34,423 nt of DNA from Bacteroidota bacterium. Its GTDB lineage: Bacteria > Bacteroidota > Bacteroidia > Chitinophagales > Chitinophagaceae. Shown piece by piece: positions 15,711 through 22,616 of this stretch (the first letter of the stretch is position 1; every line of letters begins with the position of its first letter). The stretch lies in assembly GCA_023433265.1 (NCBI GenBank), contig JAEZDR010000071.1, positions 1 through 34,423 on the forward strand, given 5' to 3'. The notes below the pieces were generated by a model. The model saw nothing but the letters and a program-made list of their open reading frames with translations. It was not told the origin of the DNA and searched no databases. A program made the translations under genes and the position numbers.

Positions 15711-17336
15711 ATGATTAGTGTAAAGAACGTCACCTTATCCTTTGGCAAAAGAGTCTTGTTCGATGAAGTAAACATTTCATTTACAAAGGGCAACTGCTAT
15801 GGCATTATCGGTGCAAACGGTGCTGGTAAGAGTACTTTTTTAAAAATACTGAGCGGGGATATTGAACCTAACAAAGGAACGGTGGAGATAACCCCCGGCG
15901 AACGGATGGCTGTTTTGAAACAGAACCAGTTTGAGTTTGATGAGATCCATGTGTTGAACACGGTATTGATGGGTTATAAAAAACTCTGGGAGGTGCTGCA
16001 CGAACGTGAAAACATTTACGCAAAAGAAGACTTCACTGAAGCAGATGGAATAAAGGCGGCCGAGCTGGAAGCCGAATTTGGAGAAATGGGCGGCTACGAA
16101 GCAGAAAGTAACGCTGCCACACTATTAAGCAGCCTCGGCATTAAAGAAGAATACCATCAAAGCCTCATGAAGGACATTCCTTCCAACCTCAAACTTCGGG
16201 TGTTGCTTGCCCAGGCGCTGTTTGGCAATCCTGATATCCTCCTGCTCGATGAGCCTACCAACGGCCTTGATATTGAAACAATTGGCTGGCTGGAAAACTT
16301 CCTGGCTGATTACGAGAATATAGTGCTGGTCGTTTCCCACGATCGCCACTTCCTTGACAGTGTTTGTACGCACGTAGCGGATGTGGACAGGCAAAAGATA
16401 AAAATATTCACAGGTAACTACACCTTCTGGTACGAAAGCAGCCAGTTAATGGCGCGCCAAATAAGCGATAAGAACAAGAAAACAGAAGAAAAGCGCCAAG
16501 CCCTCATCGACTTCATTGCTCGCTTTAGCGCAAACGCCTCCAAGAGTAAGCAGGCCACAAGTCGTAAAAAAGCTTTAGAGAAACTGAATATCGAGGAGAT
16601 TGAGCCTTCCAACCGTCGCTACCCCGGCATTATCTTCCAGCCACAGCGCGAGGTGGGCAACCAGATTCTGAACGTAGAGAACCTCTCTAAGAAGATCGAA
16701 GGAAGAATGTTATTCGATAAGGTTTCCTTCAGTGTAAACAAGGGCGATAAGATTGCATTTCTTAGTAAAGACCCCCTGGCCATCACACAATTCTTCGAGA
16801 TTATTAATAACAACCTCGCAGCCGACGGAGGAAAGTTTGAATGGGGAACCACTATCACCAAAGCTTACCTGCCTGTGGAGAACGACGAGTTTTTCCAGCA
16901 AAAGGATACGTTGATCGATTGGCTGCGACAGTTTGTACCGCCTACGGTAACCGATGCCGATGAGCCTTTCCTTAGAGGGTTCCTGGGCAAAATGCTCTTT
17001 AGCGGCGACGATATAATGAAGAAGACCAATGTACTCAGCGGAGGCGAGAAAGTACGCTGTATGATAAGCCGCATGATGCTGCAGAATCCTAATCTCATAG
17101 TTCTCGACCAGCCCACCAATCACCTCGACCTGGAAAGTATCCAAAGTTTCAACGATGGTTGCCAGATGTTCCCGGGTGTCATTCTTCTCACCTCGCACGA
17201 CCATACTTTTATGCAAACAGTGGCAAACAGGATTATCGAACTTACACCAAATGGTATCATCGACCGGTTGATGACCTTTGATGAATACCTGGAAGATGCA
17301 AGAGTTAAGCAGTTAAGGGGGGAGATGTATAACTAA
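15711..17336 (+). CDS. ABC-F family ATPase (YbiT-like) with one degenerate ATP site
   Basis: 541 residues from the ATG of MISVKNVTLSFG; ten upstream in-frame codons lie over the promoter. There are two fused nucleotide-binding domains and no membrane domain, with the ABC-F linker (SKSKQATSRKKALEKL) between them. NBD1 has Walker A GANGAGKST (34-42), Walker B LLLDEPTN with catalytic E181 and switch H210, but its signature is degenerate (IPSNLKLRV). NBD2 lacks a P-loop (IAFLSKDPLAITQ at 349-360) and has Q467 in place of the catalytic Glu (VLDQPTN), yet keeps LSGGEKVR (442-449). ABC-F proteins act on the ribosomal E/P site as translation factors or give antibiotic resistance; this one looks like a housekeeping member. 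Confidence 0.93.
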   Translation: MISVKNVTLSFGKRVLFDEVNISFTKGNCYGIIGANGAGKSTFLKILSGDIEPNKGTVEITPGERMAVLKQNQFEFDEIHVLNTVLMGYKKLWEVLHERENIYAKEDFTEADGIKAAELEAEFGEMGGYEAESNAATLLSSLGIKEEYHQSLMKDIPSNLKLRVLLAQALFGNPDILLLDEPTNGLDIETIGWLENFLADYENIVLVVSHDRHFLDSVCTHVADVDRQKIKIFTGNYTFWYESSQLMARQISDKNKKTEEKRQALIDFIARFSANASKSKQATSRKKALEKLNIEEIEPSNRRYPGIIFQPQREVGNQILNVENLSKKIEGRMLFDKVSFSVNKGDKIAFLSKDPLAITQFFEIINNNLAADGGKFEWGTTITKAYLPVENDEFFQQKDTLIDWLRQFVPPTVTDADEPFLRGFLGKMLFSGDDIMKKTNVLSGGEKVRCMISRMMLQNPNLIVLDQPTNHLDLESIQSFNDGCQMFPGVILLTSHDHTFMQTVANRIIELTPNGIIDRLMTFDEYLEDARVKQLRGEMYN

Positions 17337-17460
17337 CCGTTTACAAGTTGTAACCTCTCCGCACGCTCCATTATACTTCCGCAGGCGTCTATGGATAGGA
17401 TAACTAATAAAAGCCGGTCTCTGACTGAATTTCCAGTTGTTAGCTGAGAGTAGGCTAATG

Positions 17461-17520
17461 CTAACTCCGCCATTTATGGCGGAGCTATTGCCTACAACCT
17501 TTATGGGCTTTAGCCATGAC
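17461..17520. repeat. REP-like 60-bp repeat, copy 1
   Basis: The sequence opens with a perfect palindromic hairpin, CTCCGCCAT-TT-ATGGCGGAG, and ends GGCTTTAGCCATGAC. It matches copy 2 (17690-17749) at 57 of 60 positions in the same orientation. It lies in the 496-bp gap 17337-17832 between the ABC-F and dedA genes, which holds no credible gene. The layout of short conserved repeats with a GC-rich palindrome resembles REP elements. Confidence 0.85.
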
Positions 17521-17581
17521 AAAGAAATAATCCTTCGCCTTCTAGCCAAGACAACCAAAATAACTTCGAGGCTAAATAATG

Positions 17582-17595
17582 CTAACTCCGCCATT
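17582..17595. repeat. REP-like repeat, truncated third copy
   Basis: The first 14 bases (CTAACTCCGCCATT) match the start of copy 1, and the bases before it (AATG after GCTAA) also resemble those before copy 1. The palindrome's second arm is absent. Confidence 0.55.
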
Positions 17596-17631
17596 CACTC
17601 TACGTCCTGTCCGTTCTCTTCCGCCGTTTAC

Positions 17632-17667
17632 CCCACACGTCCCACTTGTCCCACCTTTCCCACTTTC
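17632..17667. repeat. 9-bp pyrimidine-rich tandem repeat (CCCACnnnn), four units
   Basis: Four 9-bp units (CCCACACGT, CCCACTTGT, CCCACCTTT, CCCACTTTC) lie between the REP-like copies. The strand is strongly C/T-biased. Confidence 0.6.
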
Positions 17668-17689
17668 ACCCAATACCCGCGCTGTCTTA

Positions 17690-17749
17690 CTAACTCCACC
17701 ATTTATGGCGGAGCTATTGCCTACAATCTTTATAGGCTTTAGCCATGAC
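17690..17749. repeat. REP-like 60-bp repeat, copy 2
   Basis: Direct repeat of 17461-17520 with three substitutions. One, G to A in the first arm (CTCCACCAT), breaks one pair of the palindrome. It ends 83 bp before the dedA-family gene. Confidence 0.85.
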
Positions 17750-17832
17750 CGCTGAACAAGTAACTCGCTACCTTTTTGTTTTAAGGCGACCCGTCCAAAT
17801 AACTATTGGCATGATAGTTTTAGTTACATGGC

Positions 17833-18468
17833 ATGGAACTGTTGTTTTCAACCCAAAGCTTAATAGCCTGGGGTGGTATAGTTATCATTTTGCTTTTAGT
17901 TTATGCCGAAACAGGCTTGCTTCTTGGCTTAGTCATACCGGGTGGCGAAACATTGGTATTTACTTCAGGATTATTGGTTAGCTCCGGTACGCTTGAAATC
18001 TCAATCGGTATATTCTTCGCCCTGATGGTTATTGTTTCATTCCTCGGAGACTGCTCAGGCTATTATATAGGAAAACGATTTGGGAAAAAGCTATATGACA
18101 AGCAAGACACCTGGTATTTCAAGAAACGTTACCTCCATAAAACCGAGGAATACATTCATAAACACAAAAAGCGTTCAATTATCGTTGGAAAATTCTTTCC
18201 GGTCGTTCGCCCGTTCACACCCCTTATTGCTGGAACAACTAATTTAAAACCTTCATTCTTTTTCCCACTCACTGCAATAGCCATTCTTATTTACATGTCC
18301 GCTTTCCTACTGACTGGATATTATCTGGGCTCACGTTTCCCCCAGCTAAAAGACTATCTCGGCTGGATTCTACCGATAACAGTAATTGTGCTGCTAATAC
18401 CGGTGTTTATTCAATTAAGGAAAGGAAAAAGAAAAGCAAAGGCTGATAACACCACAAGAGGAATTTGA
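17833..18468 (+). CDS. DedA family membrane protein
   Basis: 211 residues. DedA/SNARE-associated (VTT) fold: an N-terminal re-entrant region AETGLLLGLVIPGGETLVFTSG, the motif GDCSGYYIGKRFGKKL, and the proline/arginine signature GKFFPVVRPFTPLIAGTTNL that is essential in E. coli YqjA/YghB. It ends with two membrane segments (about 150-165 and 178-197) and a basic tail (RKGKRKAKAD). Members include undecaprenyl-phosphate and phospholipid translocases at the inner membrane; which lipid this one handles is not visible. A TAGTTTTA box at 17815-17822, one base from TAnnTTTG, could be its promoter and would leave almost no leader. Strong hairpins follow the stop codon. Confidence 0.92.
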   Translation: MELLFSTQSLIAWGGIVIILLLVYAETGLLLGLVIPGGETLVFTSGLLVSSGTLEISIGIFFALMVIVSFLGDCSGYYIGKRFGKKLYDKQDTWYFKKRYLHKTEEYIHKHKKRSIIVGKFFPVVRPFTPLIAGTTNLKPSFFFPLTAIAILIYMSAFLLTGYYLGSRFPQLKDYLGWILPITVIVLLIPVFIQLRKGKRKAKADNTTRGI

Positions 18469-18480
18469 AGGTAACGCGTT

Positions 18481-18545
18481 CTTCGAGGTGTTAGCGCAGC
18501 GCTCCTCGAAGTTAGGATGAAGTGATTCTCTGAATCATTCTTTCC
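18481..18545 (+). terminator. Two hairpins after the dedA gene (possible terminator)
   Basis: The first hairpin has arms CTTCGAGG (18481-18488) and CCTCGAAG (18504-18511) with a nested AGCG-CAG-CGCT. The second, AGTGATTC-TCT-GAATCATT (18521-18539, one G-U pair), is followed by CTTTCCC, a weak U-tract. The rest of the 241-bp gap to mqnD holds nothing I can name. Confidence 0.45.
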
Positions 18546-18709
18546 CGCAGAGTGCCACAATTCTCTATCATTATTAAATTTTCACTCTACAGCACGCAGT
18601 ACCAGAATGTACCATCCTTTTACCTGGCACTTATACGACGGACAGAACCGCGTTAGCAGAACTAGAAAGCATTGTTCGGAATCTGAATGTAAAGACAGGT
18701 ACCGACGCC

Positions 18710-19573
18710 TTATGTATGCTTATCTGCGCTTTCATTCACCAGTACATCTTCCACACACAACCTTTCAGTTCCCTTGCTTTCGCCATGCACATCCAGCAGC
18801 ACCTGCACCGCTTTTTTGCCTTCCACGCCAAGGTCTAGTGAATACTGGTTTACATACAGGTCTATATGCTGCCGCATTACTTGTTCCTCCATTTCCTGCG
18901 CATGCTGCTTCACATAGTCGCTCACTGCGGGATAACGTGCAAAAGCATACCGGAGGCTTTGATGTATCATTTCATCTACTGAACGCATCGTTGCTGCATC
19001 ATAACGTTTATGCATAACAATACCGCCAAGTGGAATGGGCACTTCTAACTTGCCTTCCCAATACGCTCCCAGGTCCATCACTTTTTTCAGCCCTTTCGCT
19101 GCGTACGTAAACCTGTTTTCATGAATTATCACACCGGCATCTACCTTGCCCGATAGCACGGCATCTTCTATTTCATGAAAAACAAGAAAGCTCTTCTTCT
19201 TTGCATCGGGATAAGCCAGTGAAAACAACAGGTGGGCTGTTGTATTCTCTCCCGGTATGGCAACCAACCACTCTTCAGGGTTTACCTCCTTGTCCATCGT
19301 CTTCTCAGCAGTTGTAATTAACAAGGGTCCCACACCCTTGCCGAGGGCACCGCCGCTTTGTAACAATTTATAATGCTGCGCGGCCTGGGGTAATACGCCA
19401 TAGCTGATTTTACTAATGTCCAGTTTACCTTCAAGCGCCCATTCATTTAGGGTTTGCACATCCTCTAAACGCACCTCAAAGCTGATGCCCTGGGTATCTA
19501 TCTTTTGATTAACCAGCGCATCAAATATAAATGTGTCGTTAGGGCAGGGACTAATACCAAGCGTAAACTTCAT
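18710..19573 (-). CDS. mqnD: 1,4-dihydroxy-6-naphthoate synthase (futalosine pathway)
   Basis: 287 residues. It converts cyclic dehypoxanthine futalosine to 1,4-dihydroxy-6-naphthoate, a late step in making the menaquinone ring. The fold is that of a periplasmic-binding protein, but there is no signal peptide, as expected for MqnA/MqnD. MqnD-type wording is evident in the opening GISPCPNDTFIFDALVN and in GVIIHENRFTYAAKGL, which carries the conserved histidine. It starts 2 bp after the mqnB stop, so the two form an operon. Other pathway genes (mqnA, mqnC, mqnE) are not in the window. Confidence 0.94.
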   Translation of the reverse strand: MKFTLGISPCPNDTFIFDALVNQKIDTQGISFEVRLEDVQTLNEWALEGKLDISKISYGVLPQAAQHYKLLQSGGALGKGVGPLLITTAEKTMDKEVNPEEWLVAIPGENTTAHLLFSLAYPDAKKKSFLVFHEIEDAVLSGKVDAGVIIHENRFTYAAKGLKKVMDLGAYWEGKLEVPIPLGGIVMHKRYDAATMRSVDEMIHQSLRYAFARYPAVSDYVKQHAQEMEEQVMRQHIDLYVNQYSLDLGVEGKKAVQVLLDVHGESKGTERLCVEDVLVNESADKHT

Positions 19574-19575
19574 AG

Positions 19576-20244
19576 CTACCTGATCTTGTACAGCTTATCG
19601 AAATATTTAATTAGGGTGTCGTTGATGTTGTTGAGCGCTTCGCTTATCGTCCATTTTGATTTATCCCGTTCGCCGATATAGTTACTTACTGCCCTTATTT
19701 GTAAAAAAGGCACATTAAACATACGACAGGTATAATGCAAAGCAGCTCCTTCCATGCTTTCCAGGTAGGGATTGTATTTCTTTTTCAGTTTGCCTATAAA
19801 ATCTTCATCTGTAGTTACCTGGTTTACAGTAATGGACGATACAACAGGTAGCCTGGTAAGATTAAACTCTTTGATCCATGGATTGGGAAGCCTCCTTTTT
19901 TCGTACGGAGTGTAGTTACTGCGCTCCAGCTTCAGGTCAAAAATATCTTTCCAACCACCATCCTGCATCACCCCCTGGTCGGCAACGAGGTCCGATTCTA
20001 TGGCAAACACCTTACTGCCTGTACACTTTTTGTCAAAACAGCCTGCTATGCCTACCTGGATAACGAGCGAAGGTTTTTCTTCCACCATCAGCCGGGTAAG
20101 CGAAAAAGCCGATGCCAGCAATCCTACACCGCTCTGATGGAATTGCACAGTCATCCGGCGGCTCCGTTCAGTATAAAAAGTATTAATGTTTGCAAAGCAA
20201 GGCATCCATTCGCCAATCGTAGCCGCTGTAACAATCACCTTCAT
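19576..20244 (-). CDS. mqnB: Futalosine hydrolase
   Basis: 222 residues. It removes hypoxanthine from futalosine to give dehypoxanthine futalosine. The fold is nucleoside phosphorylase/hydrolase (MTAN-like): VIQVGIAGCFD, VVSSITVNQVTTD, and the active-site block LESMEGAALHYTCR, followed by the family's PFLQIRAVSNYIGERD. The context with mqnD 2 bp downstream distinguishes it from MTA/SAH nucleosidase. It is divergent from queD; no -7 box could be placed for it. Confidence 0.93.
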   Translation of the reverse strand: MKVIVTAATIGEWMPCFANINTFYTERSRRMTVQFHQSGVGLLASAFSLTRLMVEEKPSLVIQVGIAGCFDKKCTGSKVFAIESDLVADQGVMQDGGWKDIFDLKLERSNYTPYEKRRLPNPWIKEFNLTRLPVVSSITVNQVTTDEDFIGKLKKKYNPYLESMEGAALHYTCRMFNVPFLQIRAVSNYIGERDKSKWTISEALNNINDTLIKYFDKLYKIR

Positions 20245-20301
20245 TGCCGTAAAGGTGAAGCTTTAACATCAGTTGACCAATGCTTTTGAGCTGCAAAACC
20301 A

Positions 20302-20309
20302 TAATTTTG
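20302..20309 (+). promoter_or_regulatory. -7 promoter box for queD
   Basis: TAATTTTG followed by CCGCC matches TAnnTTTG and ends 18 bp before the ATG at 20328. Confidence 0.5.
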
Positions 20310-20327
20310 CCGCCTAATTTTAAGTGG

Positions 20328-20738
20328 ATGGTTTACCTAACCCGGATTGAGTACTTCAACGCAGCGCATAAGCTGTACAACACTAACTGGAGTAAAGAAA
20401 AGAACGAGGATATTTTTGGAGGCTGCGCCAACGAAAACTGGCATGGCCACAACTTTGATTTACATGTAACTGTAAAAGGAGAGGTTTCTGGCGATACAGG
20501 CTTTGTGATGGATGCGAAACACCTTGGCCAGCTAATTAAAAAACATATCATTACCCAGATCGACCATAAAAACCTGAATCTTGATGTCCCTTTTATGCAG
20601 GGCAAGATGTGCACGGTCGAAAATCTTGCTGTTGGCATCTGGAACCAGCTTACACCTCATCTACCCGAAGGCATAAAACTGCACTGCGTGCGCCTTTACG
20701 AAACGCAGCGCATTTATGTTGAATACTTTGGCGATTAA
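20328..20738 (+). CDS. queD: 6-carboxytetrahydropterin synthase / 6-pyruvoyl-tetrahydropterin synthase family
   Basis: 136 residues from the ATG of MVYLTRIEYFNAAH; an in-frame ATG at 20280 would precede the promoter box. Zinc ligands are H14 (NAAH) and H39/H41 (WHGHNF). The catalytic cysteine is C33 in GGCANENWHGHN, and late Glu residues lie in CTVENLA and YETQRIYVEY. In bacteria this enzyme usually converts dihydroneopterin triphosphate to 6-carboxytetrahydropterin for queuosine; a PTPS activity cannot be excluded. No other queuosine gene is adjacent. Its stop codon overlaps the stop of the convergent gene in a shared TTAA. Confidence 0.9.
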   Translation: MVYLTRIEYFNAAHKLYNTNWSKEKNEDIFGGCANENWHGHNFDLHVTVKGEVSGDTGFVMDAKHLGQLIKKHIITQIDHKNLNLDVPFMQGKMCTVENLAVGIWNQLTPHLPEGIKLHCVRLYETQRIYVEYFGD

Positions 20739-21703
20739 TTAGTAGCCCCGGTTTCGCTTTTTGTAGTTGATGTATACCGCGCAGGCAAACTATTGCTTTG
20801 CACCTTTTTTCGCAGCCTGACACCGCTGTTTCTATCCATCGTACTTATCACATGTACTTCATGCCGCGACTTGCTGTCGGTAATTACCATCAAACCTGCA
20901 TTCGGAGGCATAGCACCCAGGTTTTCGGCAAAAAGAACAAGGTCGTTATTCAACTCGTTGTTGTCCACAAACACTTTCATTCTTATGGGTGCCCTAGTGT
21001 GTAATTGTTTCTTATGAAGTTCAAGTTTTCCATTGTAGAAAACTGAGATAGAGTCATTGTCGAACTCGGCGTTGTCATAGATAGCAATATCCACCGAATC
21101 ATCAACCACATCAAGAATCCTTGTAACTGTAGTTGCCCTCTTTGCCATCTCAGTCTTCGTTTCTACCATAGCTTTCGGTTCAACAGGTTCTGCTTTCACC
21201 TGCATCTCCAGTTGCTCCGGCACTTCCGGTTCTGGAGGAGGTTCTTTCAGTAACTTTTCGAACTTGATGTTCAACGGCGGGCAGGTATAAGCTTGTGCCT
21301 GGCTGTAAAACTGGCCGGAAAGCTGGGTGCTGACCCTTGAAGCAAACAAGGTAAAAACACCTTGCATAAAGCAATCTACGCCCGTAGCCACGTTCACTGT
21401 CCTTACATGTAAAATAGGTACGGCTTTTATAGCCAGTTCTCTTGTTTTAAGGTTGTAATTACCTTCTATTTCATTGGTAAAATAACCGTCGCGGAAATAA
21501 TAATTGAGGTAGCCTGTAACCTTGCTGCTTCCGCTTCGCTTGAGGATGAGCTCAACCATGAAATTGTTGCCCGGCATATTTTCTACCGTAGCCACTCCAT
21601 ACCACTTTCCGTTTACGTCCTGGCTGAAAGCTGTTGCGGGAAAAATCAACAAAATGAACAAAACTGTGTTCAATATGCCACAAAACACTCCTCTCCTTTT
21701 CAT
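20735..21703 (-). CDS. Secreted two-domain protein, Bacteroidota-type
   Basis: 322 residues from the ATG of MKRRGVFCGILNTV; upstream in-frame codons run into smpB and are not coding-like. Signal peptide to ...FPATAFSQ. The N-terminal half (about 28-155) starts DVNGKWYGVATVE and resembles a beta-rich, lipocalin-like module. A Pro/Glu-rich linker follows (KEPPPEPEVPEQ). The C-terminal half carries YDNAEFDNDSISVFYNGK and LFAENLGAMPPNAGLMVI, motifs I recognise from recurrent beta-domains in Bacteroidota surface proteins. No catalytic residues are evident. The gene follows smpB by 43 bp on the same strand. The exact function is unknown. Confidence 0.75.
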   Translation of the reverse strand: MKRRGVFCGILNTVLFILLIFPATAFSQDVNGKWYGVATVENMPGNNFMVELILKRSGSSKVTGYLNYYFRDGYFTNEIEGNYNLKTRELAIKAVPILHVRTVNVATGVDCFMQGVFTLFASRVSTQLSGQFYSQAQAYTCPPLNIKFEKLLKEPPPEPEVPEQLEMQVKAEPVEPKAMVETKTEMAKRATTVTRILDVVDDSVDIAIYDNAEFDNDSISVFYNGKLELHKKQLHTRAPIRMKVFVDNNELNNDLVLFAENLGAMPPNAGLMVITDSKSRHEVHVISTMDRNSGVRLRKKVQSNSLPARYTSTTKSETGATN

Positions 21704-21746
21704 ATTCACACGTGGTTTGCACTTGCTGTAGCAACTTTCGTGCAAA

Positions 21747-22190
21747 CTATTTAAGATGCCTTTTGATTTCTCTGTCTGTATCACGTTTTCTAAGGGTTTC
21801 TCGTTTGTCATGAAGTTTCTTGCCACGACCAAGGCCAATTTCCACCTTAGCCAAGTTCTTCTCATTGAAGAAGATCTTTAGGGGAATAATTGTATACCCT
21901 TGCTCCTTCATTTTGTTTGAAAGTTTACGTAGCTCTCTTTTTGTAAGCAGCAACTTACGGTCGTGTACCGCAATATGGTTATTGGCTGTACCGTAAGCAT
22001 ACTCCGCAATGAAGAGACTCCGTACCCAGAGTTCACCTTTATCAAAATAGCAGAAACTATCGTTGAAGCTCACCTTGCCTTCCCGAAGGCTCTTTACCTC
22101 AGTACCCAGCAGTACAATGCCGGCCGTAAACTTATCTTCAATCATATAGTTGAAGTAAGCCTGCCTGTTATTCATTTCCTTTACTGCCAT
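21747..22190 (-). CDS. smpB: SsrA (tmRNA)-binding protein
   Basis: 147 residues. It delivers tmRNA to stalled ribosomes for trans-translation. Motifs: NRQAYFNYMIEDKFTAGIVLLGTEVKSLR near the N-terminus (first strands of the OB-like barrel), PLKIFFNEKNLAKVEIGLGRGKKLHDKRE, and the basic C-terminal tail RDTDREIKRHLK that reads the empty mRNA channel. Length is normal. It has one of the few good ribosome-binding sites in the window, AAGGAG 5 bp before the ATG, and a -7 box TATTTTTG at 22206-22213. The tmRNA gene itself was looked for next door and not found. Confidence 0.96.
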   Translation of the reverse strand: MAVKEMNNRQAYFNYMIEDKFTAGIVLLGTEVKSLREGKVSFNDSFCYFDKGELWVRSLFIAEYAYGTANNHIAVHDRKLLLTKRELRKLSNKMKEQGYTIIPLKIFFNEKNLAKVEIGLGRGKKLHDKRETLRKRDTDREIKRHLK

Positions 22191-22205
22191 AGTACTCCTT
22201 ATTCA

Positions 22206-22213
22206 CAAAAATA
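22206..22213 (-). promoter_or_regulatory. -7 promoter box for smpB
   Basis: Read leftward, TATTTTTG matches TAnnTTTG and lies 15 bp upstream of the smpB ATG, with AAGGAG between them. Confidence 0.45.
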
Positions 22214-22280
22214 GACTATAACAAGGGTGCCGCTGCCCATGTGTATAATTGGTGGATGTTAAAGATTGCAATGCACATAG

Positions 22281-22600
22281 GTGCATAAATGCCAGGAAAA
22301 CTTATTTGTAGTTACTTTCCCTGCCCGGGTTGTAAGCCACTGCCCGGCCATCCTTTGTCTTCGTAATGCAGCACCCTGTTTTAATCCTTCATTAGCTTCA
22401 AAAACACAAATAGGCTTCCTTGTTGGCATCAGCCTCCAGCATCAACGGCTTTTATTAGTATGGAGATACTTGGCCCTGGGGTACAAGGGCAAGGATGCCA
22501 CTACAATAGGGTCCTCCGCTTCGCCCTGCCAAGGCTTTGCTGAACAAATATTCCCAACTTACTCACACCTTTCAACGGCAAGATATGCTTGGACGAGTAA
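22281..22600. other. Intergenic stretch open on both strands; possible gene remnant or repeat
   Basis: The 426-bp gap between smpB and the glycosyltransferase gene has no clear gene. The plus strand is open from 22281 into the glycosyltransferase frame. The minus strand is open for about 95 codons (roughly 22557 to 22269), broken by one TGA at 22442-22444; it reads KPWQGEAEDPIVVASLPLYP before the stop and MPTRKPICVFEANEGLKQG after it. It has no convincing start codon or ribosome-binding site. It may be a decayed coding fragment or an intergenic repeat. Confidence 0.3.
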
Positions 22601-22604
22601 CCGT

Positions 22605-22612
22605 TACTTTTG
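22605..22612 (+). promoter_or_regulatory. -7 promoter box immediately before the glycosyltransferase start
   Basis: TACTTTTG matches TAnnTTTG and ends 4 bp before the ATG at 22617. Transcription would begin at or next to the start codon. Confidence 0.4.
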
Positions 22613-22616
22613 TTAC

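Noticed and set aside
15711..17336. ABC-F gene as a decaying pseudogene because of its missing P-loop
   Set aside because: The frame is intact, length is normal, and all losses fall on one composite site while the other is perfectly conserved.
17437..17981. Overlapping plus-strand ORFs of 101 and 78 codons
   Set aside because: They translate the REP-like repeats and the pyrimidine tract, or shadow the dedA-family gene in another frame.
18607..19017. 136-codon plus-strand ORF overlapping mqnD
   Set aside because: It is antisense to the conserved C-terminus of mqnD; its composition (His/Pro-rich) is that of a shadow frame.
22191..22616. tmRNA (ssrA) gene next to smpB
   Set aside because: Neither strand shows the expected tRNA-like ends, a CCA-terminated T arm, or a tag reading frame ending in ALAA.
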